From: a virus
Length of the DNA stretch: 30,632 nt
Reading direction: 5' to 3' (one strand)
IMG/VR virus record: IMGVR_UViG_3300024430_000007
Location: 1-30,632 of that record
Shown here: piece by piece, positions 21,508-28,045 of the stretch
Position numbering within the stretch: position 1 is the first letter of the stretch
Layout of the letters: each line of letters opens with the position of its first letter
Notes under the pieces: generated by a model
Seen by the model: only the letters and a program-made list of their open reading frames with translations
What the model was told of the DNA's origin: nothing
Databases searched by the model: none
Position numbers and translations under genes: made by a program

Positions 21508-21701
21508 CCCCGACAGCCGAACAGCTCCGCGAAGCCGAAGCAGCCCACCGGGCTGCCTTTCGGCGTTACGAGGAAACCGCCCAGCGCCGCAACCAGCTTG
21601 TGCGTGAAGCGCTCGCGAGCGGCGCGTGGACGCAGCGGCAGGTCGCCGCGACACTTGGCGTGACTCCGGGGCGAGTCGGGCAGATCGCGTCACGCCGCTA
21701 G
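21504..21701 (+). CDS. Small HTH DNA-binding protein, 65 aa
   Basis: A TTG start at 21504 overlaps the preceding TGA. The N-terminal helix EQLREAEAAHRAAFRRYEET and the C-terminal WTQRQVAATLGVTPGRVGQI resemble sigma-region-4/HTH modules. Expressed from the leaderless promoter with twin repeats, it is a candidate phage repressor or antirepressor of the switch. It ends 12 bases inside the convergent methyltransferase 3' end. Confidence 0.65.
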   Translation: MTPTAEQLREAEAAHRAAFRRYEETAQRRNQLVREALASGAWTQRQVAATLGVTPGRVGQIASRR

Positions 21702-22472
21702 GTCCCCCTTCGCAACCCTCACAGCGGCGAGGAGATAGTGGCCGATGTACTCCGTGAACGCGGGCGGAATCGCGTCATTCAACTCGTCCTTCGTCATCCA
21801 GTCGATGCCCATCGCGCTCGCCGCCGCGGCCTTTGAGCAATTCCCGCCGCCGGTCACGGAGACGAAAGCGGTCATCTCGTCCAGTTCGCCCTGGTGCAGC
21901 CGCCGCTTGTCCGGCACGTAGAGCAGCGGGTGATGGCCGCACGGCGGGACCATCACGGGGAAGTTCGTCTCGAACAGGCGGTGGCGAATCACCCGAAGCC
22001 CGGGGAACGAGGTGCCGCACAGCCGCACCGGGTTCTCGAGCGGCGCTCCCTCCACGTTCTCGATGACGTACGGCAGGCCCGTGGCCTGCAGCATCTGGCG
22101 GGCTGGCCCGATCAGGTCCGGGTGGTCATCGCGTCGCCCTGCGAGGCCCGTGATGTCGCTGTAACGCGGACACGGCGGGGACGCGTGGACAGCGTCGAAG
22201 CGGCCCAGGCAGTGAGGCAGCATTCCCTCCAGAGCCGATTTGCGTGGCGACTCATGCCAGCACCCGCGGAGCACGTCGCGCGACATGGCGAGCGCGTCGG
22301 CGTGAAAGAACTCGTACGGGTAATTCGGCTGCGGCTCGATGTCCACGCCGACGACATCGAACCCTGCATCGTGGTAGCCCTTAGCCGCCCCGCCGGCGCC
22401 GCAGAAGAGGTCGAGCAACCGGGGTCGGGTCAGGTTGAACTCCGGGCTCGACCCCGGATGCCCCGTGCTCAT
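21690..22472 (-). CDS. C5-cytosine DNA methyltransferase (copy 1), 260 aa
   Basis: This transfers a methyl group from SAM to cytosine C5. Motif I is DLFCGAGGAAKGYHDAGFD (about 21-39). The nucleophile Cys101 is in ASPPCPRYSD, motif VI ENV is at 138-140, and motifs IX-X are likely IDWMTKDELNDAIPPAFTE. Length of 260 is short, with a small target-recognition region, typical of phage solo methyltransferases. The N-terminus is about 14 residues longer than copy 2. ATG 22472 lies in the 27-base shared cassette. It likely protects phage DNA. Confidence 0.9.
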   Translation of the reverse strand: MSTGHPGSSPEFNLTRPRLLDLFCGAGGAAKGYHDAGFDVVGVDIEPQPNYPYEFFHADALAMSRDVLRGCWHESPRKSALEGMLPHCLGRFDAVHASPPCPRYSDITGLAGRRDDHPDLIGPARQMLQATGLPYVIENVEGAPLENPVRLCGTSFPGLRVIRHRLFETNFPVMVPPCGHHPLLYVPDKRRLHQGELDEMTAFVSVTGGGNCSKAAAASAMGIDWMTKDELNDAIPPAFTEYIGHYLLAAVRVAKGDLAA

Positions 22473-22750
22473 GGCGTTGGCTCCCCGGGAGGGACGAATC
22501 GCGCGAGCGCGTCGGTGGCCTGCTGCAACCGCTTGCGCAGACTCTTGACCTCTGCCTCGGCCTTCAGAGCACGTTCAAAGTAGGTCAGTGGCCCAACATC
22601 GTTTGTATCAACGCTCACGTACTCGCGCACCCCAAGCCCCTGCGCGCGCGCTAGGTCAACGAACTCCGGGTCGGTGGTGAACCGGCGCCCATCGGAGAAG
22701 TCAATCGACCAGCAACGCTCGGTTGCCGCCATCCCGTCCCCGCTGCTCAC
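22469..22750 (-). CDS. Unrecognised protein, 93 aa
   Basis: GTG 22750 overlaps the HTH gene stop; an internal ATG (22732) is possible. CWSIDFSDGRRFTTDPEFVD fits a small beta-hairpin followed by a helix, and the C-terminal LKAEAEVKSLRKRLQQATDA is a coiled coil. Ends in PGEPTP from the shared cassette. Unrecognised. Confidence 0.55.
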   Translation of the reverse strand: MSSGDGMAATERCWSIDFSDGRRFTTDPEFVDLARAQGLGVREYVSVDTNDVGPLTYFERALKAEAEVKSLRKRLQQATDALARFVPPGEPTP

Positions 22751-23202
22751 GCCGCGTTCTCTCCCGTCGCGTCCGGCCACCGCCCCGCCTCCAAAGCGTG
22801 CCTCACCTGCCGCTCCGACACCGGCTCGAAATCGAACGACATCACCGTCGCGACCGCCCGCAAACTCAACCCCTCAGCCCTCAGCGCCCGAGCACGAGCG
22901 AGCTTGAACTCCGGCGTCCGCGGCCGGCCGCCGAGCATCCTGCCGCCGCTGCGCTCCGCGCTCCGGCGCGCCTTATGGCGACGCTGCGCCTCCATCTGCG
23001 CCTCGATGTCCAGCGTGCCGCGCAGCCACCACTTCACCGCTCCCGCCGACGGCAACGGGTCAACGCCACGGCGAGCGAGGATGCGAACGATCTCCATCGG
23101 CTTCCAGCCGGCGGCGGCGAGCTCGCGGGCTTCCCGCACGGTCGAGGCGGGGTACGCGCTGACGTGGCCGTTGCTCATGTGGCCGAGCTGGTGGACGGTC
23201 AC
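22747..23202 (-). CDS. Double-HTH DNA-binding protein, 151 aa
   Basis: GTG 23202. Residues 15-65 (STVREARELAAAGWKP then EIVRILARRGV, AVKWWLRG) form one HTH-like region. The C-terminal KLARARALRAEGLSLRAVAT then VSERQVRHALEAGRWP forms a second. The first 35 residues are encoded by a segment duplicated at 23690-23796. A middle basic segment (QRRHKARRSAERSGGR) links them. Probably regulatory, or recombination-related. Confidence 0.65.
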   Translation of the reverse strand: MTVHQLGHMSNGHVSAYPASTVREARELAAAGWKPMEIVRILARRGVDPLPSAGAVKWWLRGTLDIEAQMEAQRRHKARRSAERSGGRMLGGRPRTPEFKLARARALRAEGLSLRAVATVMSFDFEPVSERQVRHALEAGRWPDATGENAA

Positions 23203-23204
23203 GC
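23098..23204. repeat. Direct repeat copy 1 (about 107 bp)
   Basis: This matches 23690-23796 in the same orientation, with roughly 5 mismatches by eye and an exactly identical central part of about 80 bases. It encodes the N-terminus of the double-HTH protein. Confidence 0.9.
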
Positions 23205-23669
23205 CGCCACCGCCTGCCGCTCTCGCGGTCGCCACTGAAGGTCATCCCACCCGCCGCGCCACAGGATCGGGACGGGGCCGTTGTCGAGGGCGATCTCCGG
23301 CCACCACGGCGTGAGCTCGAACCACTCGGCGGCGATCTCCTCGATCACGTGCTGGAGCCAGCACTGCCGGCTCGGGTCGATTCCTTCGCCGCAGCACCTC
23401 TCGCAGTTCGGGTTCGGGTCCTGGTAGGAGTCCTCGCGGCACGAGCACAACAGCAACGACCGGCATTCGCCTTCCGGGCAGATGAGCCGCGGGTACGGCG
23501 ACCCGTAGCGAAGCACGACCGTGAGGCGGTGGCCGTCGTCGCACCACGGGTGCCGCTCCACCTTGAGGCTGGCGTAGGCGTGCTTGCCCTGCCCGGGACA
23601 CGTGAGGTGCTTGCCGGTGTGCTCGGCCTCCGGGGCACCGCAGCAGTCGCAACCGAAGTCGACGCTCAC
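23199..23669 (-). CDS. Cys-rich zinc protein with WxxLxxW-type tail, 156 aa
   Basis: GTG 23669 overlaps the truncated HTH stop. There are many Cys/His (CDCCGAPEAEH, HLTCPGQGKH, LICPEGEC, LLCSCRED, NCERCCGEG), consistent with two or three zinc sites. The C-terminal HVIEEIAAEWFELTPWWPE is aromatic and acidic. Phage family unknown; a nucleic-acid-binding role is plausible. Confidence 0.6.
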   Translation of the reverse strand: MSVDFGCDCCGAPEAEHTGKHLTCPGQGKHAYASLKVERHPWCDDGHRLTVVLRYGSPYPRLICPEGECRSLLLCSCREDSYQDPNPNCERCCGEGIDPSRQCWLQHVIEEIAAEWFELTPWWPEIALDNGPVPILWRGGWDDLQWRPRERQAVAA

Positions 23670-23794
23670 GCCGCCTCGCCTCCCTCGTACGGCTTCCACC
23701 CGGCGGCGGCGAGCTCGCGGGCTTCCCGCACGGTCGAGGCGGGGTACGCGCTGACGTGGCCGTTGCTCATGTGGCCGAGGCGATGAACGGTCAC
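23666..23794 (-). pseudogene. Truncated second copy of the HTH protein N-terminus, 42 aa
   Basis: GTG 23794 overlaps the methyltransferase 2 stop. The frame keeps about the first 35 codons of the double-HTH gene (identical through AAAGWKP) and then diverges to YEGGEAA and a stop. It lacks most of both DNA-binding regions. It may be a decaying fragment or a short product made for coupling. Confidence 0.65.
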
Positions 23795-23796
23795 GC
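23690..23796. repeat. Direct repeat copy 2 (about 107 bp)
   Basis: Second copy of the 23098-23204 repeat. It lies immediately after the second methyltransferase gene. Two copies 592 bases apart, same orientation, allow deletion or duplication by recombination. Confidence 0.9.
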
Positions 23797-24441
23797 CGCG
23801 TCCTCCCACAGGCGCTCGGCGAGCTGATTCCCGATGAATTCCGTGTAAGCGGGCGGGATTGCCTCCGAAAGCTCCTCGAGCGTCATCCAGTCGATCCCCA
23901 TCGCGCGCTGCTGCACGTCGAGCGGGATGCGGTAGACGCCAACCTCGACGGTGCGACGCGTGTTCTTCCCGCGGTTCGTCGCCGCAGGGAAGCGCGGGGC
24001 GTGCCGGCCGTGCGCGCAGGGCATCCCCATGAGTGGCACGTTGCTCTCGAATAGGCGGTGACGCTGCACGTCCAGCCCGAATCCCGTCCCGCAGAGTTGC
24101 ACCGGATTCTCGAGCGGGGCGCCCGGCACGTTCTCGATCACGTACGGGATCGCCGCTGACCTAAGCCGCCTACGCGTCGCGGGGATCAGGTTAGGGTGAC
24201 CACCAACTCGCCTTGTGCGCTGGTAGGCGGTGAACGCTTGGCATGGCGGGGACGCATGTACGACGTCGAACTCACGGACGAAGCTATCGAGGTATCCGAG
24301 CGCGTCGCACTGAACGAACTCAAACGGGTAGTTCGACTGCGGCTCCTTGTCGACGCCGACGACATCGAACCCTGCATCGTGGTAACCCATCGCCGCGCCG
24401 CCTGCGCCGCAGAACAAGTCGAGTAGACGTGGACGCGTCAC
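23791..24441 (-). CDS. C5-cytosine DNA methyltransferase (copy 2), 216 aa
   Basis: Motif I LLDLFCGAGGAAMGYHDAGF is nearly identical to copy 1 (residues 6-25). The nucleophile Cys67 lies in ASPPCQAFTAY, ENV at 103-105 and IDWMTLEELSEAIPPAYTE near the end. It is about 44 residues shorter than copy 1: an insertion between motif I and motif IV of copy 1 is absent. GTG 24441 overlaps the previous stop. Two related enzymes in one phage probably have different target sites. Confidence 0.9.
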   Translation of the reverse strand: MTRPRLLDLFCGAGGAAMGYHDAGFDVVGVDKEPQSNYPFEFVQCDALGYLDSFVREFDVVHASPPCQAFTAYQRTRRVGGHPNLIPATRRRLRSAAIPYVIENVPGAPLENPVQLCGTGFGLDVQRHRLFESNVPLMGMPCAHGRHAPRFPAATNRGKNTRRTVEVGVYRIPLDVQQRAMGIDWMTLEELSEAIPPAYTEFIGNQLAERLWEDAA

Positions 24442-24566
24442 GCCGCCTCGCCTCCCGGGAGCGCCGCGAGAAAGCCCGGGCGGCGCGGACCGAGACGCGG
24501 CCGGCGACCCACCGCGTCCAACGGCAGACCCGCCGCATGGCGGTCGTCGGCGCGGCGCACAGTCAC
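24438..24566 (-). CDS. Small Arg/Gly/Pro-rich protein, 42 aa
   Basis: GTG 24566 overlaps the HNH stop and its TGA overlaps the methyltransferase GTG. The sequence is Arg/Pro/Gly-rich with no domain. Weak but well placed for translational coupling. Confidence 0.35.
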   Translation of the reverse strand: MTVRRADDRHAAGLPLDAVGRRPRLGPRRPGFLAALPGGEAA

Positions 24567-25222
24567 GCCGCCTCCGGTTGCGCGCCGGTGTTGCGAAGCG
24601 CCCGCTGCACCTCAGGCACGGATACGGGACGGTCAGGCCACCGCATCGCCCGCAGCAGCTCGATGACGGCGGATTCCCGGTAGTCGGGGAAGTTGTCGTT
24701 CGCGAACCGCTCGGCGGCGTGCTGCCAATCCGGGCCGCCCATCACATCGCGCCGGCGCTGCTGGATGCTGGCGTGGACGAACGCCCCGTAGCTCACGTTC
24801 CACTCCCTCCTGCTCACTAGCTCACGGTGCTCGTGGAAGAGGGCGTGGCAGTCCTCGCAGAGCACGGTCAGGTCGTCGGGGTGCTCGCAGCCGCGCCGCT
24901 CATAGGTCCGGTGATGCACGTGCAGCCGCTCGTCCGTGTTGCACAGCCGGCAGCGGCCGCCGGCGAGGTCGATGGCGTTCTGTCGGCGCTCTCGCCACTC
25001 CGGCGTGCGCAGGTAGTCGCCGTACGGCATCGCCCGCAGTTCCGCCGCGCGCTCGTCGGCGTTGGTCTCCGGCGGCGGAGGCTGCGTCGACATGAGGTAG
25101 CCATCGACGCGTTCCCGGTGGTTGGACTGCCGGTTGCCGCGGCGCCCACGGCACGGTTGCCCCGGCTCGGCTAGGCAACGAGGGCAGCCGACGGTCTGCA
25201 CTTCAAGCCGGGAAGGTCTCAA
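24563..25222 (-). CDS. HNH endonuclease with N-terminal zinc finger, 219 aa
   Basis: Residues 13-35 (CPRC, Cys24, His35) are a zinc finger seen at the front of many actinobacterial phage proteins. The HNH nuclease spans about 70-135: CRLC (91-94), HVHHRTY (His103/104), HPDDLTVLCEDCHALFHEH with Cys122/125. A TTG start at 25222 overlaps the preceding TGA and has GAGGAG upstream. MSTQ (ATG near 25093) is an alternative. It lies between initiator and methyltransferase genes rather than beside terminase, so cohesive-end packaging is less certain. It may be a free-standing homing or host-cutting nuclease. Confidence 0.85.
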   Translation of the reverse strand: MRPSRLEVQTVGCPRCLAEPGQPCRGRRGNRQSNHRERVDGYLMSTQPPPPETNADERAAELRAMPYGDYLRTPEWRERRQNAIDLAGGRCRLCNTDERLHVHHRTYERRGCEHPDDLTVLCEDCHALFHEHRELVSRREWNVSYGAFVHASIQQRRRDVMGGPDWQHAAERFANDNFPDYRESAVIELLRAMRWPDRPVSVPEVQRALRNTGAQPEAA

Positions 25223-25857
25223 GAGATTCTCCTCAGTGATGGCAGTGGTGGCGCATCAACGAGTCCCTCGTCGCTCATAGCGCCACCACTACTTGAGCTT
25301 GAGCTTGAGTTAGAGCTTGAGCTTGAGACCTGCGCGCGTATACGCGCGAGCGGCATTCCCATAGGCGCCTGCTGGGTATTCGGCTGCGCATCGCCATGGG
25401 TATTGCCATGGGTATTGCCATGGTCATCGGGTGGCGGTTCGTCGGGTTCGCGGATTGCATTCGCAAGCCTGGGGGCGAACTGGTCGCATGCCTCGAGAAA
25501 GGCTTCCCAGAGCGGCGAGTCCGGGACGAGCGCGAGCCGGCGCACCGCGCCCCGGATTTGAAGCGGCGTGTTCGGGCGCTGCCGCTTCAACGCCTTCGGC
25601 AGAAGCACGACCTCCGCATCGGGGTCGTAGAGAGCGAGCCCGTCGGCCGTGACGCGCGCAATCGTCTCGTCCACCTGTCGGGGCGTCCACCCCAGGTCTG
25701 TGGCGATGTAGCCCTTCGGGAGGTGGTAGAGCCCCTCGGTGTTGCGGTGCGCGCATGTGAGCAGGTACAGGCCGAGCAACTTCTCGCGGTCGTTCCATCC
25801 CCGGCGAGCGCCGGACCAGTACCGGGGGCTGACGCGGTGCTGCTGTTCGTCGGCCAT
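25219..25857 (-). CDS. Replication-initiator-like protein, 212 aa
   Basis: The N-terminal domain (YWSGARRGWNDREKLLGLYL, HRNTEGLYHLPKGYIATDLG, TPRQVDETIARVT) fits the winged-helix phage replisome-organiser pattern, about residues 10-110. A low-complexity central/C-terminal region (HGNTHGNTHGDAQ; Ser-rich near 178-192) links to a short tail. DNA encoding that linker holds repeats and a palindrome that look like an origin, the same layout as lambda O. No replicative helicase loader or helicase is visible in the window. Confidence 0.75.
   Translation of the reverse strand: MADEQQHRVSPRYWSGARRGWNDREKLLGLYLLTCAHRNTEGLYHLPKGYIATDLGWTPRQVDETIARVTADGLALYDPDAEVVLLPKALKRQRPNTPLQIRGAVRRLALVPDSPLWEAFLEACDQFAPRLANAIREPDEPPPDDHGNTHGNTHGDAQPNTQQAPMGMPLARIRAQVSSSSSNSSSSSSSGGAMSDEGLVDAPPLPSLRRIS
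25292..25423. other. Origin-like repeat cluster within the initiator gene
   Basis: Six 6-bp units of CTTGAG (one variant TTAGAG) run 25292-25327. A perfect 16-bp palindrome CGCGCGTATACGCGCG lies at 25333-25348. GCCATGGGTATT repeats occur at 25393-25404 and 25405-25416, with partial copies at 25371-25380 and 25417-25423. The local AT content is higher than in surrounding genes. Confidence 0.5.
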
Positions 25858-26094
25858 CTACGCCGCTCTCCGGAGCCGGGGGATGACGTTGTCGCAGCGA
25901 GGGTCGACGCGTCGCCCCTCGCGATGGAAGTCGCCGAGGTTCCGCGGCAGCCGCCGCAGCCGCGGGGTGCGGCTCGTGGCGTACGCGGACGCGGGGCCGG
26001 TGGCGACGTGCCCGTGCCCGCAGAGCAGGCACGTGCCCTCGTTGAGCTCCATGAGGAGCCGGCGGCCGCACTTGCAGTCGCGGACGGTGTTCAC
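25858..26094 (-). CDS. Small zinc-ribbon protein, 78 aa
   Basis: GTG 26094 overlaps the previous stop. CKC at residues 7-9 and CLLC at 22-25 with HGH give a probable zinc site. The basic C-terminus (RTPRLRRLPRNLGDFHREGR) suggests nucleic-acid binding. It is directly upstream of the initiator gene. Confidence 0.6.
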   Translation of the reverse strand: MNTVRDCKCGRRLLMELNEGTCLLCGHGHVATGPASAYATSRTPRLRRLPRNLGDFHREGRRVDPRCDNVIPRLRRAA

Positions 26095-26327
26095 GCCCGC
26101 ACCGCCCTCGACTCGGCGATCTCGCCGTACGTGAGCACGACGTCGTACGCGGCGCCGGGAGGGAGGCCGCGCAGGACCCGGCCCGTCGACCGGCCATCGC
26201 TGCCGCGGCACGCGCGGCACAAGCGGCGGATGACGTCGCGGGCGCGCTCGACGTCGCGGTGCCCGCGGCCACCACAGTCGGGACACGTGACGAGGTCGAA
26301 CTGCGCGGTGAGGTCCTCGGGAGTCAC
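26091..26327 (-). CDS. DnaJ-like zinc-motif protein, 78 aa
   Basis: GTG 26327 overlaps the previous stop. CPDCGGRG and CRACRGSDGR are two CxxCxGxx repeats around a helix, resembling a single DnaJ-type zinc site. A C-terminal strand-helix follows (GAAYDVVLTYGEIAESR). Function unknown; located in the replication block. Confidence 0.6.
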   Translation of the reverse strand: MTPEDLTAQFDLVTCPDCGGRGHRDVERARDVIRRLCRACRGSDGRSTGRVLRGLPPGAAYDVVLTYGEIAESRAVRA

Positions 26328-26491
26328 GACTGTGCTCTCCTGAGGTATGTCCCAGGACAGACGACCCACTCGCCGTTCTCGAACTCGATGAGTCGGTTAC
26401 CGCGATTGCCGTGGATGACGATGCGACAGCGACGCCCGAACCACTCGGGCCGGATGACCTTTACGCGCCACATGAGCGGATAGTCGGTCAC
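26324..26491 (-). CDS. Small beta-rich phage protein, 55 aa
   Basis: GTG 26491 overlaps the winged-helix stop. The sequence MWRVKVIRPEWFGRRCRIVI, followed by RGNRLIEFENGEWVV, reads as a small beta-barrel and matches a common short actinophage protein by pattern. A DNA- or protein-binding role is unproven. Confidence 0.6.
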   Translation of the reverse strand: MTDYPLMWRVKVIRPEWFGRRCRIVIHGNRGNRLIEFENGEWVVCPGTYLRRAQS

Positions 26492-26790
26492 GGCTGCGCC
26501 TTCTCGAGGTAGCGGTCGCCTTCGCGCGTTCGGAGCCACCGCTTCCTGTGCAGCTCCCAGTGCGGTGATGACCTGACGAGCCCACGGTCCTCGAGGCCGC
26601 GGAGTGTCTGCCGGACGTACTTGACGTCCTCCTCGCGAAGGGCTTCAGCGATCCGCCACGTGCTCAGCCAGGTCGCTCGGAGCGCTTCGATGGTCCAGGG
26701 CTCAGGTTCGAGCGGGGTGGCGGCGAGGACACACAGGTCCCACTTGGTGAGGGCTGGGGCGAGCGCGCCGTCGACGGTGTCGGTCTTCAC
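26488..26790 (-). CDS. Winged-helix DNA-binding protein, 100 aa
   Basis: GTG 26790. Three helices (KWDLCVLAAT, TIEALRATWLSTWRIAEALR, VKYVRQTLRGLEDRGLVRSS) and a wing (HWELHRKRWLRTREGDRYLE) form a typical winged helix about residues 15-95. It is likely a transcriptional regulator in the early block. Confidence 0.7.
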   Translation of the reverse strand: MKTDTVDGALAPALTKWDLCVLAATPLEPEPWTIEALRATWLSTWRIAEALREEDVKYVRQTLRGLEDRGLVRSSPHWELHRKRWLRTREGDRYLEKAQP

Positions 26791-27140
26791 GCGGCCTCCC
26801 TCAGCTTCAGCAGCGCGAGCAGTTCGTCAGCCGGGATGGCGACGTACCATTGCGAGCGATTGCGTCGGAAGAACACCGCGGGAAGGTCAGTCGGTCGCGC
26901 CTCGGCCTCGGCCTGCGCGATCCACGACCAAATCTCACAGCGCTCGCGACGCTTGCACTCGATATGCACACCGGGTGGACCGCCGATGATGTCTCCACCC
27001 CCCTGCGAACCTGAGCCGAAATTCCTGTGAGCTGATGTCCAGCCCATCGCGCGGAGCATGTCCACGACTTCTCGCTCACCCGCGTTCCCTTTCCCGCGTG
27101 GACGGGCACGAAGGGGCTTGTGACGTTGCAGCTCGCTCAT
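26787..27140 (-). CDS. PD-(D/E)XK nuclease (Holliday-junction-resolvase-like), 117 aa
   Basis: GKGNAGEREVVDMLR (Glu22/24), then GGGDIIG (Asp50), HIECKRRE (Glu61, Lys63) supply the catalytic D-ExK set with an upstream Glu, as in Holliday-junction resolvase-like and VRR/RecB-type nucleases. A helix (IWSWIAQAEAEA) follows, then a strand WYVAIP. ATG 27140. It may resolve recombination intermediates or process replicating DNA. Confidence 0.75.
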   Translation of the reverse strand: MSELQRHKPLRARPRGKGNAGEREVVDMLRAMGWTSAHRNFGSGSQGGGDIIGGPPGVHIECKRRERCEIWSWIAQAEAEARPTDLPAVFFRRNRSQWYVAIPADELLALLKLREAA

Positions 27141-27277
27141 GCCGACCTCGGCCCTTCCGCGTTGATCAGGGTCAGGAGTGCGCGAATGGCGCGGGCGAGT
27201 CGCTCGGACTCCCGGGTCCCGTGCTCGCGCTGGCGGGCCGCCTCCGTCGCTCGAAGCATCGTCTCGGCGCTAGGCAT
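27137..27277 (-). CDS. Small helical protein, 46 aa
   Basis: ATG 27277 begins MPSAET, the same start cassette as the next upstream gene. A single long amphipathic Arg/Glu helix follows (EAARQREHGTRESERLARAI). Unrecognised; coupling through TGATG. Confidence 0.45.
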   Translation of the reverse strand: MPSAETMLRATEAARQREHGTRESERLARAIRALLTLINAEGPRSA

Positions 27278-27561
27278 CAGAACGGCACCTCGATCCCCGC
27301 GTTCGGATCCTCCTCGTGCTCCACGGGCGGACGCGACGGCTGCCCGAGGTGCGGCATCTTGGATGCGTCGCGCTGCGGCTTCTCCGTGTCGAGCGCCGCG
27401 ACGTATCGGTCAAACGGGCCGCACCACACGAAGTCCGCGCGGCGCCCGTAGTCCGTGTCGCTATAGACGCGGCGCTCGTGCGCGATGGGGTCGCGCTTCG
27501 CGTAGGAGCGCTTGCCGCAGTGTCGGCAGATCCAGACGTGAATTGTCTCGGCGCTAGGCAT
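27277..27561 (-). CDS. Small zinc-ribbon protein, 94 aa
   Basis: ATG 27561 begins MPSAET. CRHC (residues 11-14) plus a further Cys in VWCGPF could form a zinc site. DIAHERRVYSDTDY-type and GIEVPF C-terminal segments are beta-like. Unknown family. Confidence 0.55.
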   Translation of the reverse strand: MPSAETIHVWICRHCGKRSYAKRDPIAHERRVYSDTDYGRRADFVWCGPFDRYVAALDTEKPQRDASKMPHLGQPSRPPVEHEEDPNAGIEVPF

Positions 27562-28045
27562 ACGCCGTCTCCCGCGCGCGATGCAACACCAGCGTGAACA
27601 GCAGGGCACCCGCCACCTTCGCGGTGAACTGACCGACCGTCACCGCCCACATGAAGCCGCCGAAAGCGACTGTCGGGAACACGAGCGAGTCCACCGCGGC
27701 GCCGAAGAAGTTGCTCACGTTCGACCGCTCCAGCCACGCCCAGTGGCGAACCGCGTGATAGACGAGCGCGTCCACCGTCTCCGCAGCTGCGAACGCCAAC
27801 CCCGACGCGAGCCCGATTCGGCCGGCGTCCGGTGACACCAGGAACGCGAGCGCGGAGCCCGCGAGAATCAGGGCGCCCATCTTCACCGCGCGGTGCTCAC
27901 GCCACAGGTCGTGGAGACGGTCGCGCAGCACGAGCGTCAGGCCGATGAGCGCGAAGGCTACGTAGATGCTGGCCTCGGGTCCGTAGTGAGCGGTGATGAG
28001 GTTCGCGGCGGTGATTGCTGCGAGCCACAGGGCGACGAGGATCAT
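27554..28045 (-). CDS. VUT family (YhhQ-like) queuosine-precursor transporter, 163 aa
   Basis: At least four hydrophobic spans are visible: VALWLAAITAANLITA, IYVAFALIGLTLVL, GALILAGSALAFLVS and GLASGLAFAAAETVDALVYH. Then comes LERSNVSNFFGAAVDSLVFP, followed by TVAFGGFMWAV and ALLFTLVLHRA. The RSN-SN-x-x-G-A-x-x-D-S motif is the VUT family signature. VUT/YhhQ proteins import preQ0/preQ1 bases. It is directly downstream of the DpdA-like gene, supporting a shared base-supply role. ATG 28045. Confidence 0.8.
   Translation of the reverse strand: MILVALWLAAITAANLITAHYGPEASIYVAFALIGLTLVLRDRLHDLWREHRAVKMGALILAGSALAFLVSPDAGRIGLASGLAFAAAETVDALVYHAVRHWAWLERSNVSNFFGAAVDSLVFPTVAFGGFMWAVTVGQFTAKVAGALLFTLVLHRARETAYA

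Noticed and set aside
21188-21693. Minus-strand frame over the plus-strand HTH operon
   Set aside because: The plus strand has a strong promoter, TTGA coupling and an HTH; the minus product is Arg/Gly/Ala-rich without motifs. Its C-terminal DATGEDAA resembles a cassette copy at 22745 rather than a gene end.
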